A stretch of 64,000 nucleotides of DNA from Chondrosia reniformis (taxonomy: Eukaryota > Porifera > Demospongiae > Chondrillida > Chondrillidae), in the NCBI GenBank assembly GCA_947172415.1, contig OX359197.1, positions 1,426,001 through 1,490,000 on the forward strand, in the 5' to 3' direction. Made by a program: the position numbers and the translations under genes. Shown here piece after piece: positions 39,338 through 49,058 of the stretch (its first letter is position 1; every line of letters starts with the position of its first letter). The notes beneath the pieces are model-generated. The model was not told where the DNA came from, searched no databases, and saw only the letters and a program-made list of their open reading frames with translations.

Positions 39338-42300
39338 CTATTTGAGGTACCATGCTGTCTGGCTTTGGGATTTATTGTACTCAGCAACTGCCTGACGGAT
39401 GGCAATATTAGGTATCAAATTTTCTTTGCTCAGTGGCTTTTGAGCTAGTGGATCCATACCCTCATGCTCTCTTGATGATTTAAGAGCAGCTTCAAGAGCA
39501 GAGCGTTCATATGTGTAACCGTAAGGAGTTGTTACTGGGTCTATCAAAAGATTCATTGTGAGAGGACACAATAAGTGTTTAGGATGGTTACTTGTCCCTA
39601 ACGTCGTGGCTTCTTTCCCCAGGAGCTCTTCCTTCCATTCATTTAATGTCTTTTTGGCATGTGTTTGGGTACACAATTGTGCTTCTCTGTCATATTTATG
39701 CCTGTCCAAGAAATATTCTTCTGCCAAAGCACTATCTAGAGGATCATCCGGTTCTGGCTCTAGAAGTAATCCAAATAGGCAATCAAATATCTGCCGAATG
39801 CTCATATCAGAAATGTAATTGCGATCAAGTACACTGTGGCAAATTTTTCCATGTCCATTGACATTGCAGTGGTATATGGAAGTCACAAATCTAATTTCAG
39901 GCGGATTTTGAGGATAGTTAACAGGGAATTTAGCATACAGTAAGTACACTCCACCTTCATAAGGTGTTCCTTGTGGTCCCACCAAAAGGATTCGCCAAAA
40001 GTCTAGCTGGTCTTCACATGGATATATATGAAGGTTTGGATGTGGATCTTTTTGGTATTTGGAAATTTCTGCAAGTAGTCTTTTGGCTCTTTGAACTGAT
40101 GGTGCTGCTAGTCCAACTGGATTACTTAAACCAGCTCTGTAGAGTATTTTCTGAGGAGAAGTTACTGCTTTTTTCATCTCAACTGGTGGGGGACGTGTTG
40201 GTTGCTGGTCATATGGGTAATTATCGGCATTTTCCAACGTGGCTAAATCCACTTCCGAATTAACTTTAGGTTTTCTTTGGCCCACAAGACGTTCTCTTAT
40301 GCTCAACACAGTCTCCATTTGAAATAATCTCAGAGCTTCAGCATGAGATTTTGGATGAAATGCACATCCATTAGAGGCATGAGCTAAGGCTTTTGCAGTC
40401 TTGTTGCCTTTGCCCAAAAGAACACAATCAAGAACAATACCTTTACTCTGCAGGAGCTGTACAATTTCCAATGGCTTGTGCTTCGATTTTGAGTCTTCTC
40501 CATCACTTAAGCACAATATTCTCAAAATGCTGTCTTTATACTTGACAGAAAAGGCATCTAGTTGTCTAATGGTGTCAAACAATGCATCCCAGAGAGAGGT
40601 ACCCCTTCCCTTTTCAATTGAATCAAGAGCATTTTGAAAAAGACCAATGGTTTCAGATACATTAGTAATCATAGTCACTTGCAAGTCAAACACAGTCAGT
40701 CCAATCGCATGAGGATACCCATAAGCATTAGTACGGTCAGCAAATGTCTTGAAGAGTTGTTTAACTACATCAAGTCGGCTAAAATTTGGAAATACATTAA
40801 TACCCATTGATCCACTTCGATCAACCACCGCTACAATGCATTCTTTTGGCTCTTTTGTAATGACGCCTTCTTTTTTAAAAGTGTGATTGCTACCCAAGCT
40901 AGTTCCCACAGCCTCAGCCAAATCATCAAGCTTATGTGTTTCTTCAATTCCAGTTGTAGGATTGTAGATATAAAACATATCCTGATCTGGGCATTTAACG
41001 CCACCAGTTACCACACCTATCCGTTTCTGGTCCAAATGTGTAAGGTAACCATCACAATTATGTGATCCTTTCAAATCACTTGCTTTGTATATTCTAAATA
41101 TATCTGGGCAGTTAACTAATAATGCATTCGATGTAGGAGGGGCCATTGGTTTGGCTGGCTGTTCTAGGTCTATGCCAGAAGAACTTTCTTCTTTGCTTGG
41201 ATACCAACCAATACACATATCCTCTGTCTCAGGATAAGCAACTAACAACTGGCATATTTTATAATCAGCAATGAAATCTTGCTCACGACACAATACATTT
41301 TCAGAAATTCCTGGAATAATTTCTCCCTGGGACAATTTTTTATGAATGGATTCCATGTCAAATACAATTTGGCGTTGCTGTATATGCCTAACTGGTTCTT
41401 TCATGTGTTGTAAAGAGATGGGGCAAGTAAGCGATACTTCACTCGCATTTCCTTCTTTTGCATCAGTAGCTTGTGTTGAATTGTATATATGAGACCAAAA
41501 CCATGAGGAATATTCAAATATGGTTCCATTGGATTGACATGATTTTATGTCACCTGGTAATAAAGCTTCAAAAACTTCCAAAAGACACTCATTTAGAGCA
41601 ATTCTATGGGGCAACGAAGGCACTTTCTTCCTTAATATAGTTTCCAGTGCTACAATTAGTGGAGGACTTTGAGTAACACGATGAAAAAACCCTAACAATT
41701 CAGCACATTTTTCATCATCAACATCACGATTAGCCAAAATTCTTAGGCAAGAATTAAAATTACACAATCCCTCAGGTGACTGCAGTTTGGATGGATAACA
41801 GGTATTTCCCTTAAATGCATCATCCCAATTGGCCCACTTTTTCTTTGGTTTAATCCACATTTGAATTGTGGAACCAGCTCTAATTTCGTATTCTTCTAGA
41901 CTATGGCCTGAATCAAAAAGCGGCTTACCATATGAAAGACCAATCATTGAGGTTGGTATGTTACGTTTGGCAAAAATTTTCTGCCTCAAGGTAATAGCAC
42001 TATCTTTGCTTGGGTCAACATGTAATGTGTAAGATTTAGTGTGTTTCACAAATATCTGGCATGGCCCTTCATTTGGGTCTAAGGGGGGTAAGGATTCGGC
42101 TGGGTTAAAGTTTTCCATAATGGATGTCATATGGAAAATCACCCAAAAGAAGCTACTACTTGAGGTACAAATAAACCACTCCCTCAGGGTAAGGTTTATA
42201 GAGGCTTCATCAGTGAGTAAAGGTATACCTTCCAAGGTATACAATTGAACTGACACGTCTCTACCTTTCCCTTCCTGCTGTAGAATTTCCTTTTGCATTT

Positions 42301-42688
42301 GGGAGAAGGTTGTCTGATCAGGGTCAAAGTATAATACTTTTTTCACACGTTTTGCATAGAGGGGCTGAAGTGTACAGTAGCTTATTTGAACCATTTCTGG
42401 AGCATCACATGAAACTAATTCTTTAAAAGGACTTGAATTAGAAGAGACCTTGTTTGTAGTTTGATTGTTGACTTTCAGCCCCACAGCTCCATCTTTCCCG
42501 TGTTCATTCTTTAGCAATGACAGCAACTTCCTCCATCTTCGCATCTCCATTTCTGTACAGCCAAAGGATATTTGATCCTTCTCAGTAATGTCTAGAAGAT
42601 CGTTAACACAGGTGACCCCTAATTTTAGGAGATGATCTAAGTATCTTTCAAGCCTGAATTCCTTCAGTTTTTCTATCACCTCATCCAT
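39338..42688 (-). CDS. SAM-UBL-UBL-VWA-UBC-U-box fusion protein (E2/E3 ubiquitin enzyme), intronless
   Basis: A single exon encoding 1,116 residues. Residues 1-62 form a SAM-like helical domain. About 100-172 and 209-280 are two ubiquitin-like folds (the second IFVKHTKSYTLHVDPSKD). About 417-487 resembles a U-box (TCPISLQHMKEPVR). About 617-790 is a VWA domain with a complete MIDAS (DRSGS at 623-627, GTS at 696-698, SDGED at 728-732). About 863-1024 is an E2 domain with catalytic Cys950 (GKICHSVL). The usual HPN triad reads H-C-N at 940-942. About 1036-1108 is a C-terminal U-box (CPLTMNLLIDPV...YGYTYERSALEAAL...LIPN). Expected role: an E2 and E3 in one chain, directing ubiquitin to partners gathered by the SAM, UBL and VWA parts, probably cytosolic. 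Region 310-380 is helical and unrecognised. The start ATG is the first in frame and begins the SAM domain. Confidence 0.9.
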   Translation of the reverse strand: MDEVIEKLKEFRLERYLDHLLKLGVTCVNDLLDITEKDQISFGCTEMEMRRWRKLLSLLKNEHGKDGAVGLKVNNQTTNKVSSNSSPFKELVSCDAPEMVQISYCTLQPLYAKRVKKVLYFDPDQTTFSQMQKEILQQEGKGRDVSVQLYTLEGIPLLTDEASINLTLREWFICTSSSSFFWVIFHMTSIMENFNPAESLPPLDPNEGPCQIFVKHTKSYTLHVDPSKDSAITLRQKIFAKRNIPTSMIGLSYGKPLFDSGHSLEEYEIRAGSTIQMWIKPKKKWANWDDAFKGNTCYPSKLQSPEGLCNFNSCLRILANRDVDDEKCAELLGFFHRVTQSPPLIVALETILRKKVPSLPHRIALNECLLEVFEALLPGDIKSCQSNGTIFEYSSWFWSHIYNSTQATDAKEGNASEVSLTCPISLQHMKEPVRHIQQRQIVFDMESIHKKLSQGEIIPGISENVLCREQDFIADYKICQLLVAYPETEDMCIGWYPSKEESSSGIDLEQPAKPMAPPTSNALLVNCPDIFRIYKASDLKGSHNCDGYLTHLDQKRIGVVTGGVKCPDQDMFYIYNPTTGIEETHKLDDLAEAVGTSLGSNHTFKKEGVITKEPKECIVAVVDRSGSMGINVFPNFSRLDVVKQLFKTFADRTNAYGYPHAIGLTVFDLQVTMITNVSETIGLFQNALDSIEKGRGTSLWDALFDTIRQLDAFSVKYKDSILRILCLSDGEDSKSKHKPLEIVQLLQSKGIVLDCVLLGKGNKTAKALAHASNGCAFHPKSHAEALRLFQMETVLSIRERLVGQRKPKVNSEVDLATLENADNYPYDQQPTRPPPVEMKKAVTSPQKILYRAGLSNPVGLAAPSVQRAKRLLAEISKYQKDPHPNLHIYPCEDQLDFWRILLVGPQGTPYEGGVYLLYAKFPVNYPQNPPEIRFVTSIYHCNVNGHGKICHSVLDRNYISDMSIRQIFDCLFGLLLEPEPDDPLDSALAEEYFLDRHKYDREAQLCTQTHAKKTLNEWKEELLGKEATTLGTSNHPKHLLCPLTMNLLIDPVTTPYGYTYERSALEAALKSSREHEGMDPLAQKPLSKENLIPNIAIRQAVAEYNKSQSQTAWYLK

Positions 42689-44296
42689 TATATTGTAATC
42701 TATATATATAGATATGGGGAATAGAATAAAGTGCTACAACAAGTTTATTGCCATATTAACATTATTATATAGTATTCTTTTATATCAGATTACTTCTATA
42801 TATATGTGTCAGTGTCACAGTTAAAGTATCCCCCGGCCCTCGGACAGTTTAAACTGTCATGGCAATGGCATATATATATATGGCATACAAAAATAATGAT
42901 GTGCTTATAAAACTTACATTTATACAAATAGTACGTATATAGCTGAAGTGTTGGCCTCTGTCAAACAATTGCTTGCTTGCCGCTTTCACTCCACGGTTTT
43001 ACAGTAAACTGATCCCCCAGAAAGATTTTACATAATACACGTATATATGGTATGATAGTCAGGTGATTTCTTAGAAACACATACGGATTCCAAGAATGCA
43101 TTGCATCAGCAAATATATATAAGCCAGCACCACACAATACAAATACTGTACGAGGCCTAACCACAAGTTGATTGATTATAGGGGTACAGCCAGAAATTTT
43201 CAAAGGGGGTTTCTTTTTGCAGGTATGATATTCCAGCATTCTATTTTTGGCATGAAAAACTTTTCAACTTCACAAGATGTCACAGGCAACACCATGATGC
43301 ATATATATTAAGTACTGCCGTTATAAGACAGACTACGCATATTTGAATGTTTTTATTTAACTTATATTAAGTACTGCCGTTATAAGACAGACTACGCATA
43401 TATATAGGCATGTTTAATTCAGGGAAGCTAAGGGAGTGACTCTATAATATACACAGCTTCCACTGCAAAGAGTTTCAAAGATTCTCACCAGATGTGAATA
43501 TGTATATCCAGACCAGATATTGCAATCAATAATCGGTAAAAAGGCTGTGTGTATATGTATAGAACTGGTGTCACTGTTTATTGTATATAGTGCTGCATTG
43601 GGCAAATTTAGCCCTAGTGTGTAACTGCACATGATGCACTTAAATCAATAACAATAACAATAATAATAATAATAATAAAAAGCAATGTCCAATTGACTGG
43701 ACAACCGACCCAAAAAATACTGTAGATTAATTTATCAGCTATTTAAATATTAGTTTCACTCTTTGTGTTCCCTAGTTCAGAAAATTAATAAAAATTTAGA
43801 ACATGTTAGCGCTAAAAAAGAAGAAGCCAACTTAGAGAGTACTCCATACTCTCTAATAGAGTTAAATTGACAAATACATATTTGCTTCTGTTTACTGTTA
43901 TATCTAGTACATGGTATACCTCCTTTATGTAGATAAATACATGACTATGTACTTACGTATCTACTGTAAATATACTTTGTATTTAATTACTTGCAATACA
44001 GACAAAATAAAGATATATATATTATTTCACTTTATATTGATACAAAATTTTAACATTTATGAGTTAATAACTATGCGATGGCAAGTACACTATAGTTGGT
44101 AGTAGGTTCCCTTGTACATAACAGTCATTTGCTTTTCTAGATGGAAACCACTCGAAACGAGCCATCTCACAAGATCCGGATATCTGGTGGGACTAACGTG
44201 AATACGTACTGGTAAATCCTCCTTTGAAAGCTCTTGAAACACCTTTGCCATTAAACATATAAGAAATTCTACATTTTTAGCTAGAGTATGTATTTT
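42689..44296. other. Upstream intergenic region of the E2/E3 fusion
   Basis: Presumed promoter of the minus-strand fusion gene. A 39-base direct repeat (GTACTGCCGTTATAAGACAG core) occurs at 43304-43342 and 43363-43401, period 59. There is an AAT microsatellite near 43650-43680 and a short hairpin (AGAGAGTA...TACTCTCT) near 43834-43856. No supported coding exon. Confidence 0.5.
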
Positions 44297-44420
44297 AAGT
44301 CAGCAGCTGAGCCTGGTACAATATCCAATCTGGTGGCCATTTTAACGGCCAATGGGTTTATGCCACACCTTAGATTAACCACAAAAACGCCCATTAATAA
44401 ACTATATGTGTGCCAATGCA
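44297..44420 (-). pseudogene. Truncated acetyltransferase first exon
   Basis: On the minus strand this matches the first half of the exon at 48413-48616, including the predicted start ATG and the reading LDIVPGSAADL. It then runs into unrelated sequence at the duplication breakpoint near 44297. It cannot encode the domain and is a duplication remnant. Confidence 0.65.
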
Positions 44421-45033
44421 GTTAAATTTGTTGGTCTTATAATATATACATGTACATGTATATAGTTCTTTCTTAATGCAAGATATATAGCTATAGACAT
44501 ATGCATTTAATCTGCTGTGATTGTTAGCTGGATTAATGTAGCATTAAGACCCACTGTAGGGATGAGAATGTAAATAATAATGCCATATAATCGTGCTATA
44601 AAATGTCATGTTTGCTGCACTGGTGTAGCAGGAGTGCAAGGTGCCTCTATGTACACTACACAGTCCAGTGACTATATGACATTAACTCGTACCTTCTAAT
44701 ACTTCTATATATAGCGAGCTGCAGCCAATTGTTTGTAGTTGTCTTATAGGGGCTATAGAGCATTTTATTTGTAATTTACACTTCTGTACATGTATTTTTA
44801 TTGATGTTATACATTAGATAAGTATGACATGTTGTATATCTTACAAATGTTGCTAGATTTTATACATTTGATGAATGAACCTGTTTGAGTTTTGAAAAAT
44901 ATTAAAGAAATTAAATGTTAGGTTGAGCATACATTTATAATAATTATATTGTCTAATTAAGGTTCTATTAATTGTATTTACTAGGTGTATTATGCATGTA
45001 CATGTCTTTTTGCATGGTGCTTCTTTTATACAT

Positions 45034-46173
45034 CTAATTTAATAACTCTTTATTCATAGCCATCATCTTTTGATGTTCCTTTTTTAACTGACTGTAGTCT
45101 GTTTGGAGTTTTGTATATTCCTTCATCAGAAGAGATAGGTGTTCAGTAGTGTCCCTTGTTAGATGCCTTTGGATTTCACGTCTCCTATTCTTAACTGTAC
45201 AACCAACTGAAGAGAATTCACATGCCAACTCAGTCTCTGGACATTGTGAATCAATGTGGTCACGCAGAGTGGCTCTAGTGAGTGACAGTTGGTTATCACA
45301 CTTTTGAGGGCAACGCACTGGCCACTGGCGACATTTTTTGTAATGTGAGGAAATTAACTCTGAGTACCTAAAATATGCAGTGGCCATGGATTTTTGCCTT
45401 ACACCTATCTGGGCTTGGGAGCATCCAGCAGGACAAGGGATAGATCGCTCCTGACAATCATTTTCTAAGTGAGCTTGCAAATCTTCCCTTAATAGCTTCA
45501 CTTGTTTACATTGGGAACAAGTAACACCTTCAAATTTGCAATCTCTCTCCTTATGTCCCTCAACATCTTTCAGGAATCCTTTCCAGGTGCATTCGGCATT
45601 AGGGCAGTGGGTCAGAAGAGATGGAATACGTTGATTTGTTCTTGGGTCCTCGGTTGCCCCATAATTAGGTTTCCTGCAACTGGGGCAATTAGAATTCCAC
45701 TTTTTGATACATGCTCCACACATGGTTTTGGCACAGCACTTTGTTATCTGTGGCTCGTCAGCCAACTCGTGGCAGATTATGCAATCCAACCAATCTTCTG
45801 GCTTTTCAGCAAAGTTATATTGTCTTCCTTTAAAGGAAGCTACTATATTGCCTTTGGAGTAACATATATAATTAGTTTTCGCTGTCATGGTGTGCATTTC
45901 AGTAAACTCCTTCGGAAAGTAGCCTAGGTTCTGGTTAGCTAAAGCAACTTTTGAACCCCTCAACCATTTTCTTCCTGAAGACCACTCACTACTACTCACT
46001 TCAATAATGTCCCCAGGTTTCAAGGAGAGTTCATCATTATTATTTGCATCATAGGGATAAAGGACTTTAACAGTGACACTTTGCTTTGTCTGCAGCTGGC
46101 CAAACATATGGAAATTTGCAAAGCCTCCTTGCATGTGTGATCTATGTTTATGTTGCTGAAAAAACGGATCCAT
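45034..46173 (-). CDS. SH3-RING-TRAF zinc-finger protein A, intronless
   Basis: 379 residues. About 31-95 is an SH3 domain (VLYPYDANNNDELSLKPGD). About 128-168 is a RING-type finger starting CIIC, in which the usual C-x-H-x-x-C reads C-A-K-T-M-C. About 185-330 holds several TRAF-type zinc fingers with Cys/His spacing (HCPNAECTWKG, CKFEGVTCSQC). About 340-379 is a coiled coil (LLMKEYTKLQTDYSQLKKEH). The MATH/TRAF-C domain of classical TRAFs is absent. Likely a ubiquitin-ligase-type adaptor in signalling. A paralogue at 54181-55314 is highly similar except at the extreme N-terminus. The 3' flank is also duplicated. Confidence 0.9.
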   Translation of the reverse strand: MDPFFQQHKHRSHMQGGFANFHMFGQLQTKQSVTVKVLYPYDANNNDELSLKPGDIIEVSSSEWSSGRKWLRGSKVALANQNLGYFPKEFTEMHTMTAKTNYICYSKGNIVASFKGRQYNFAEKPEDWLDCIICHELADEPQITKCCAKTMCGACIKKWNSNCPSCRKPNYGATEDPRTNQRIPSLLTHCPNAECTWKGFLKDVEGHKERDCKFEGVTCSQCKQVKLLREDLQAHLENDCQERSIPCPAGCSQAQIGVRQKSMATAYFRYSELISSHYKKCRQWPVRCPQKCDNQLSLTRATLRDHIDSQCPETELACEFSSVGCTVKNRRREIQRHLTRDTTEHLSLLMKEYTKLQTDYSQLKKEHQKMMAMNKELLN

Positions 46174-46302
46174 ATGCTAGAAAATGAAGGCATTTATATA
46201 CTTAATGCAATATATTTAGAATAAGATATATTGTATATATATGGCCCAGTGGAGAAGAAGAGAAGGATCGAGAAGAAGAATTCGAAACTCCTTACATATA
46301 CA

Positions 46303-47170
46303 GTACGGTTCATAACATTAATCCACTATACTATAGTTACCACTTTTCTGTTGTATAGGTAACGGTTAACTGTTAACTTAAAGGTGCATGCAAAATCGTA
46401 TTCCAATAGCAATAGAAACTCTTCTCTTCCAAGAAGGCACAACACAGGAGGACCCGCTTGCTATGGCAATATATGCAATGGCAATCACTCCACTCATTCA
46501 GCCCCTCAATCTAGAAGGAACAAAACAAGTGTGGTTTGCAGATGACACCACTGCCGGCAAGTGGGAATTCCTAGACTGTACCATTCCCAATATTGCTGAC
46601 TTGCTGCAGCCGCTAGAAGACGCCATTAGTCAGAAGTTCCTGCAAGGTCTCACAGGCCAGAATGATTTTAATGATCTGGAGAGAGATGCCATAGCACTTC
46701 CAGTATGCCTAGGTGAACTTGGCATTGTCAATCCCTGCAAGCACAGTACCAGTCAGTACTCCATGTTGGAGAAGGTATCTGCTCCACTAGTTGCATGCAC
46801 TCATCATACAGCAGGCACAAATCTACCTGACACAAAAGCAGTTCAAACACTGTCACAAGATGACAAATAAGGAAGATGGTGCCCAAAGGACAGGCAACGT
46901 ACATTTTTCGATGTCCGGTTTTCAGCCATTTTGCTTCGAAATCGAGAATCGAATATTGGAAACGCTTTTTGGGGATATTTAGCTGTACGTGATTGTTATA
47001 ACTGGCGGACGTTTCCCGTCTCCATTTTATGGTTAGGTCCGTTTCGTAGGTCCGTCTTTTAGGTAGACGGACCCAGTTCCGGTTAGGTGTTTGGGTCGCC
47101 TAAAAAGTTAACCGAAATCTGGTAACTGGTAAGCGTTAATTAACTGTGTTACCGTCTTTATGAACCGTAC
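46303..47170 (+). mobile_element. Nested element with 13-bp terminal inverted repeats
   Basis: Ends are GTACGGTTCATAA (46303-46315) and TTATGAACCGTAC (47158-47170). It contains the reverse-transcriptase remnant at 46388-46870. It interrupts a family 2 repeat, which supports these boundaries. Confidence 0.65.
46388..46870 (+). pseudogene. Reverse-transcriptase remnant
   Basis: A 160-residue frame holding RT signatures: GTTQEDPLAMAIYAMA (the 'QGDPLA' turn, with G changed to E) and VWFADDTTAG (the catalytic Y/F-A-D-D). Both N- and C-terminal RT regions and any endonuclease are missing, so it is a fragment. It differs from the RT of the element at 48884-53865. Confidence 0.75.
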
Positions 47171-47385
47171 CGTATCCTCATCCAAAGCTCTCACTAGGTT
47201 TAGTTCCCTATAGGCATTCACTTAGAAGAAAAATATATAGCCTATTATAAGAACGCACATAGGAAGTATATACAATCATTTACATATTCATGAATCCTTA
47301 CTTTCTTTTAAAACGAGGCAAGAGTACTGAGCTAGTAAAAAGGTGCTTCTAAGAATTGTAGCCACACCTCCATCTAAATATAGTA

Positions 47386-47880
47386 CAGTCAGACCTCCGC
47401 ACCTCAGATAACCGGTTCCCTCACCATCCGCATCATTTCCTGCTGAAACTAAGCTGCACAATACATTTTTACCTCTATTAACCGGAAACCTCGCTATCCG
47501 CATCCGTTCACGCTTTTTGTATAACGTTGTATACCAATCCGTATAATTTTTCCTCAGTTAACCGTTGGTTTACACCTTGAGTGAAGGCTACGTACGATGG
47601 TATCCAAGCGCACTTCGAGAAGGACTGGAGTTTCAGGTCGGCCTTTCCACCATTGATGATGTCTGGTGCGCTCGCGACGAATGGTTAAAGGTAGAAGACG
47701 ACAGCAAGGAACCAGAGCGTGGAAGATGCACTATGGCTTTGGTTTTGCCAAGCGCGTACGTCTGGAGCTGCCATCAGCGATCTCATCGCATGCAATACTG
47801 CACCCTCACTTATCCAGTTCCCTCACTTTATCCGCAAATTCACCCAGAACGGATGTGTGCGGATAACTGAGCTCTGACTG
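47386..47880. mobile_element. pogo/Tigger-like non-autonomous DNA transposon
   Basis: 495 bp flanked by TA on both sides. Ends CAGTCAGACCTCCGCA and, inverted, CAGTCAGAGCTCAGTTATCC, with the TATCCGCA-type subterminal blocks seen in pogo/Tigger elements. The internal frame at 47565-47870 has no transposase motif. In the duplicated unit the sequence CTAAATATAG is uninterrupted near 55505, giving an empty site. Confidence 0.8.
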
Positions 47881-48412
47881 TATATATATTGACTTTATGC
47901 AGTGTATATGAAATAATAAGGGGTATATATTATTGTTGTGATCGTTATGGCTGATAAAATTATTGTGCACATGCAGCCACATGCACTTATTAAACAGTTC
48001 AAAAATCCAAGCAGGTCTTGCTAGTCTTTATGTTTTATTTATGTATGTGTATTGCGTATGAAACAGGAAGGGATATTATTGTTGCATAGTAGAAATTAAT
48101 TATCTTTGAAAATCAGCAGTACTACTTAAAATTAATTTAATAAATTAAAAAAATTAATTGATACTTTAGTAAATACTATAATAATAATACATATATTAGG
48201 GATATATCTACATATACGTATACATGTAAATTAATAATCAACATTAAATGCTAAAAAATGAGACATTGCAATTGGTGATAAATTATAATACAAGATACTA
48301 CACAGTTCTGTATGTTGACTTAAACTTTGCAATGTACACGTATCTTGCAGGTATATTTATATTAAGAGTATTAGGATTAACTATGTGAAATTGAACTATT
48401 ACTGAAACTAAC

Positions 48413-48616
48413 AGAACGGTCTTCTTTCATCACACAAAATTTAATATTCTTTGATTCAAAAGCTGATTTTAGGTAATCTAGCGCGTTTTTATCAGAAGAA
48501 AACGGAGGCTTTACTCCATTGTGGGTATTTAGTTTGTAAAAACCTTCATAGCAGATCTTGCTCGATTCAATTAAGTCAGCAGCTGAGCCTGGTACAATAT
48601 CCAATCCGGTGGCCAT
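48413..48616 (-). CDS. GNAT-like acetyltransferase first exon (orphan)
   Basis: From the ATG at 48616 to a GTTAGT donor after 48413: 68 codons in phase 0. The pattern MATGLDI...ADLIESSKICYEGFYKLN...HNGVKPPF followed by FCVMKEDRS resembles the start of GNAT-family N-acetyltransferases (ICYEAF-x-x-x-HGFPPDF, then VAE-DGR). The next exon would be expected to open with the VGSNFL-type strand, but none is visible downstream on this strand. The gene may therefore be broken by the segmental duplication. Not certain to be expressed. Confidence 0.5.
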
Positions 48617-49058
48617 TTTAACGGCTAATGGGTTTATGCCACACCTTAGATCAACCACAAAAACGCCCATTAATGAACTTTTATAATTTATGTGTGTCAA
48701 TGCAGTTAATTTTTTGGTATTATAATATATACATGTACGTGTATATAGTTCTTTCTTAATGCAAGATATATAGCTATATACATTCAATCTGCTGTGGTTG
48801 TTTGTTGTATATATATGGATTAATGTATCGTTAAGACCTCTGTATGTACACTAGACAGTGCAGTGACTATATGAAATTAACCTATAATAATAATAATAAT
48901 AATAATGATTTTTATTAATGTGACATGCTATTCTGAAAAAAAGATCAGTCAGAAATAGCCCAACCCATGGTGGGTTTACAAGTCACTAGCAGGGGGTATA
49001 CATTTCCAGGGCCATGCAGGGAGGGTGTATGTATTACAAAACCTTTATGGAACAAAAA

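Larger units (their letters stand above)
46243..47215 (+). repeat. Family 2 repeat split by a nested insertion
   Basis: Left part 46243-46296 (GGCCCAGTGGAGAAGAAG) and right part from 47171 (TATCCTCATCCAAAGCTCTC) are contiguous in the copy at 17741-17858. The 868 bp between them arrived later. Confidence 0.7.
44297..48412. repeat. Segmental duplication, unit A
   Basis: 44297-44700 matches 48572-48886, 44712-46200 matches 53877-55330, the stretch 47290-47383 matches 55410-55515, and 48248-48412 matches 55690-55830. The unit carries TRAF-like gene A. Later insertions in this unit are the nested RT-bearing element and the pogo-like element. Confidence 0.8.

Noticed and set aside
42961-43239. 92-residue minus-strand frame upstream of the E2/E3 fusion
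   Set aside because: No recognisable motif, and low-complexity AT-rich surroundings. The fusion protein already starts cleanly with a SAM domain.
45502-45927. Plus-strand 141-residue frame, and its partner at 54649-55020
   Set aside because: Antisense shadow of the RING/TRAF coding region; it is conserved only because the sense strand is.
47565-47870. 101-residue frame inside the pogo-like element
   Set aside because: No transposase or DDE motif; lies between transposon ends of a short non-autonomous element.
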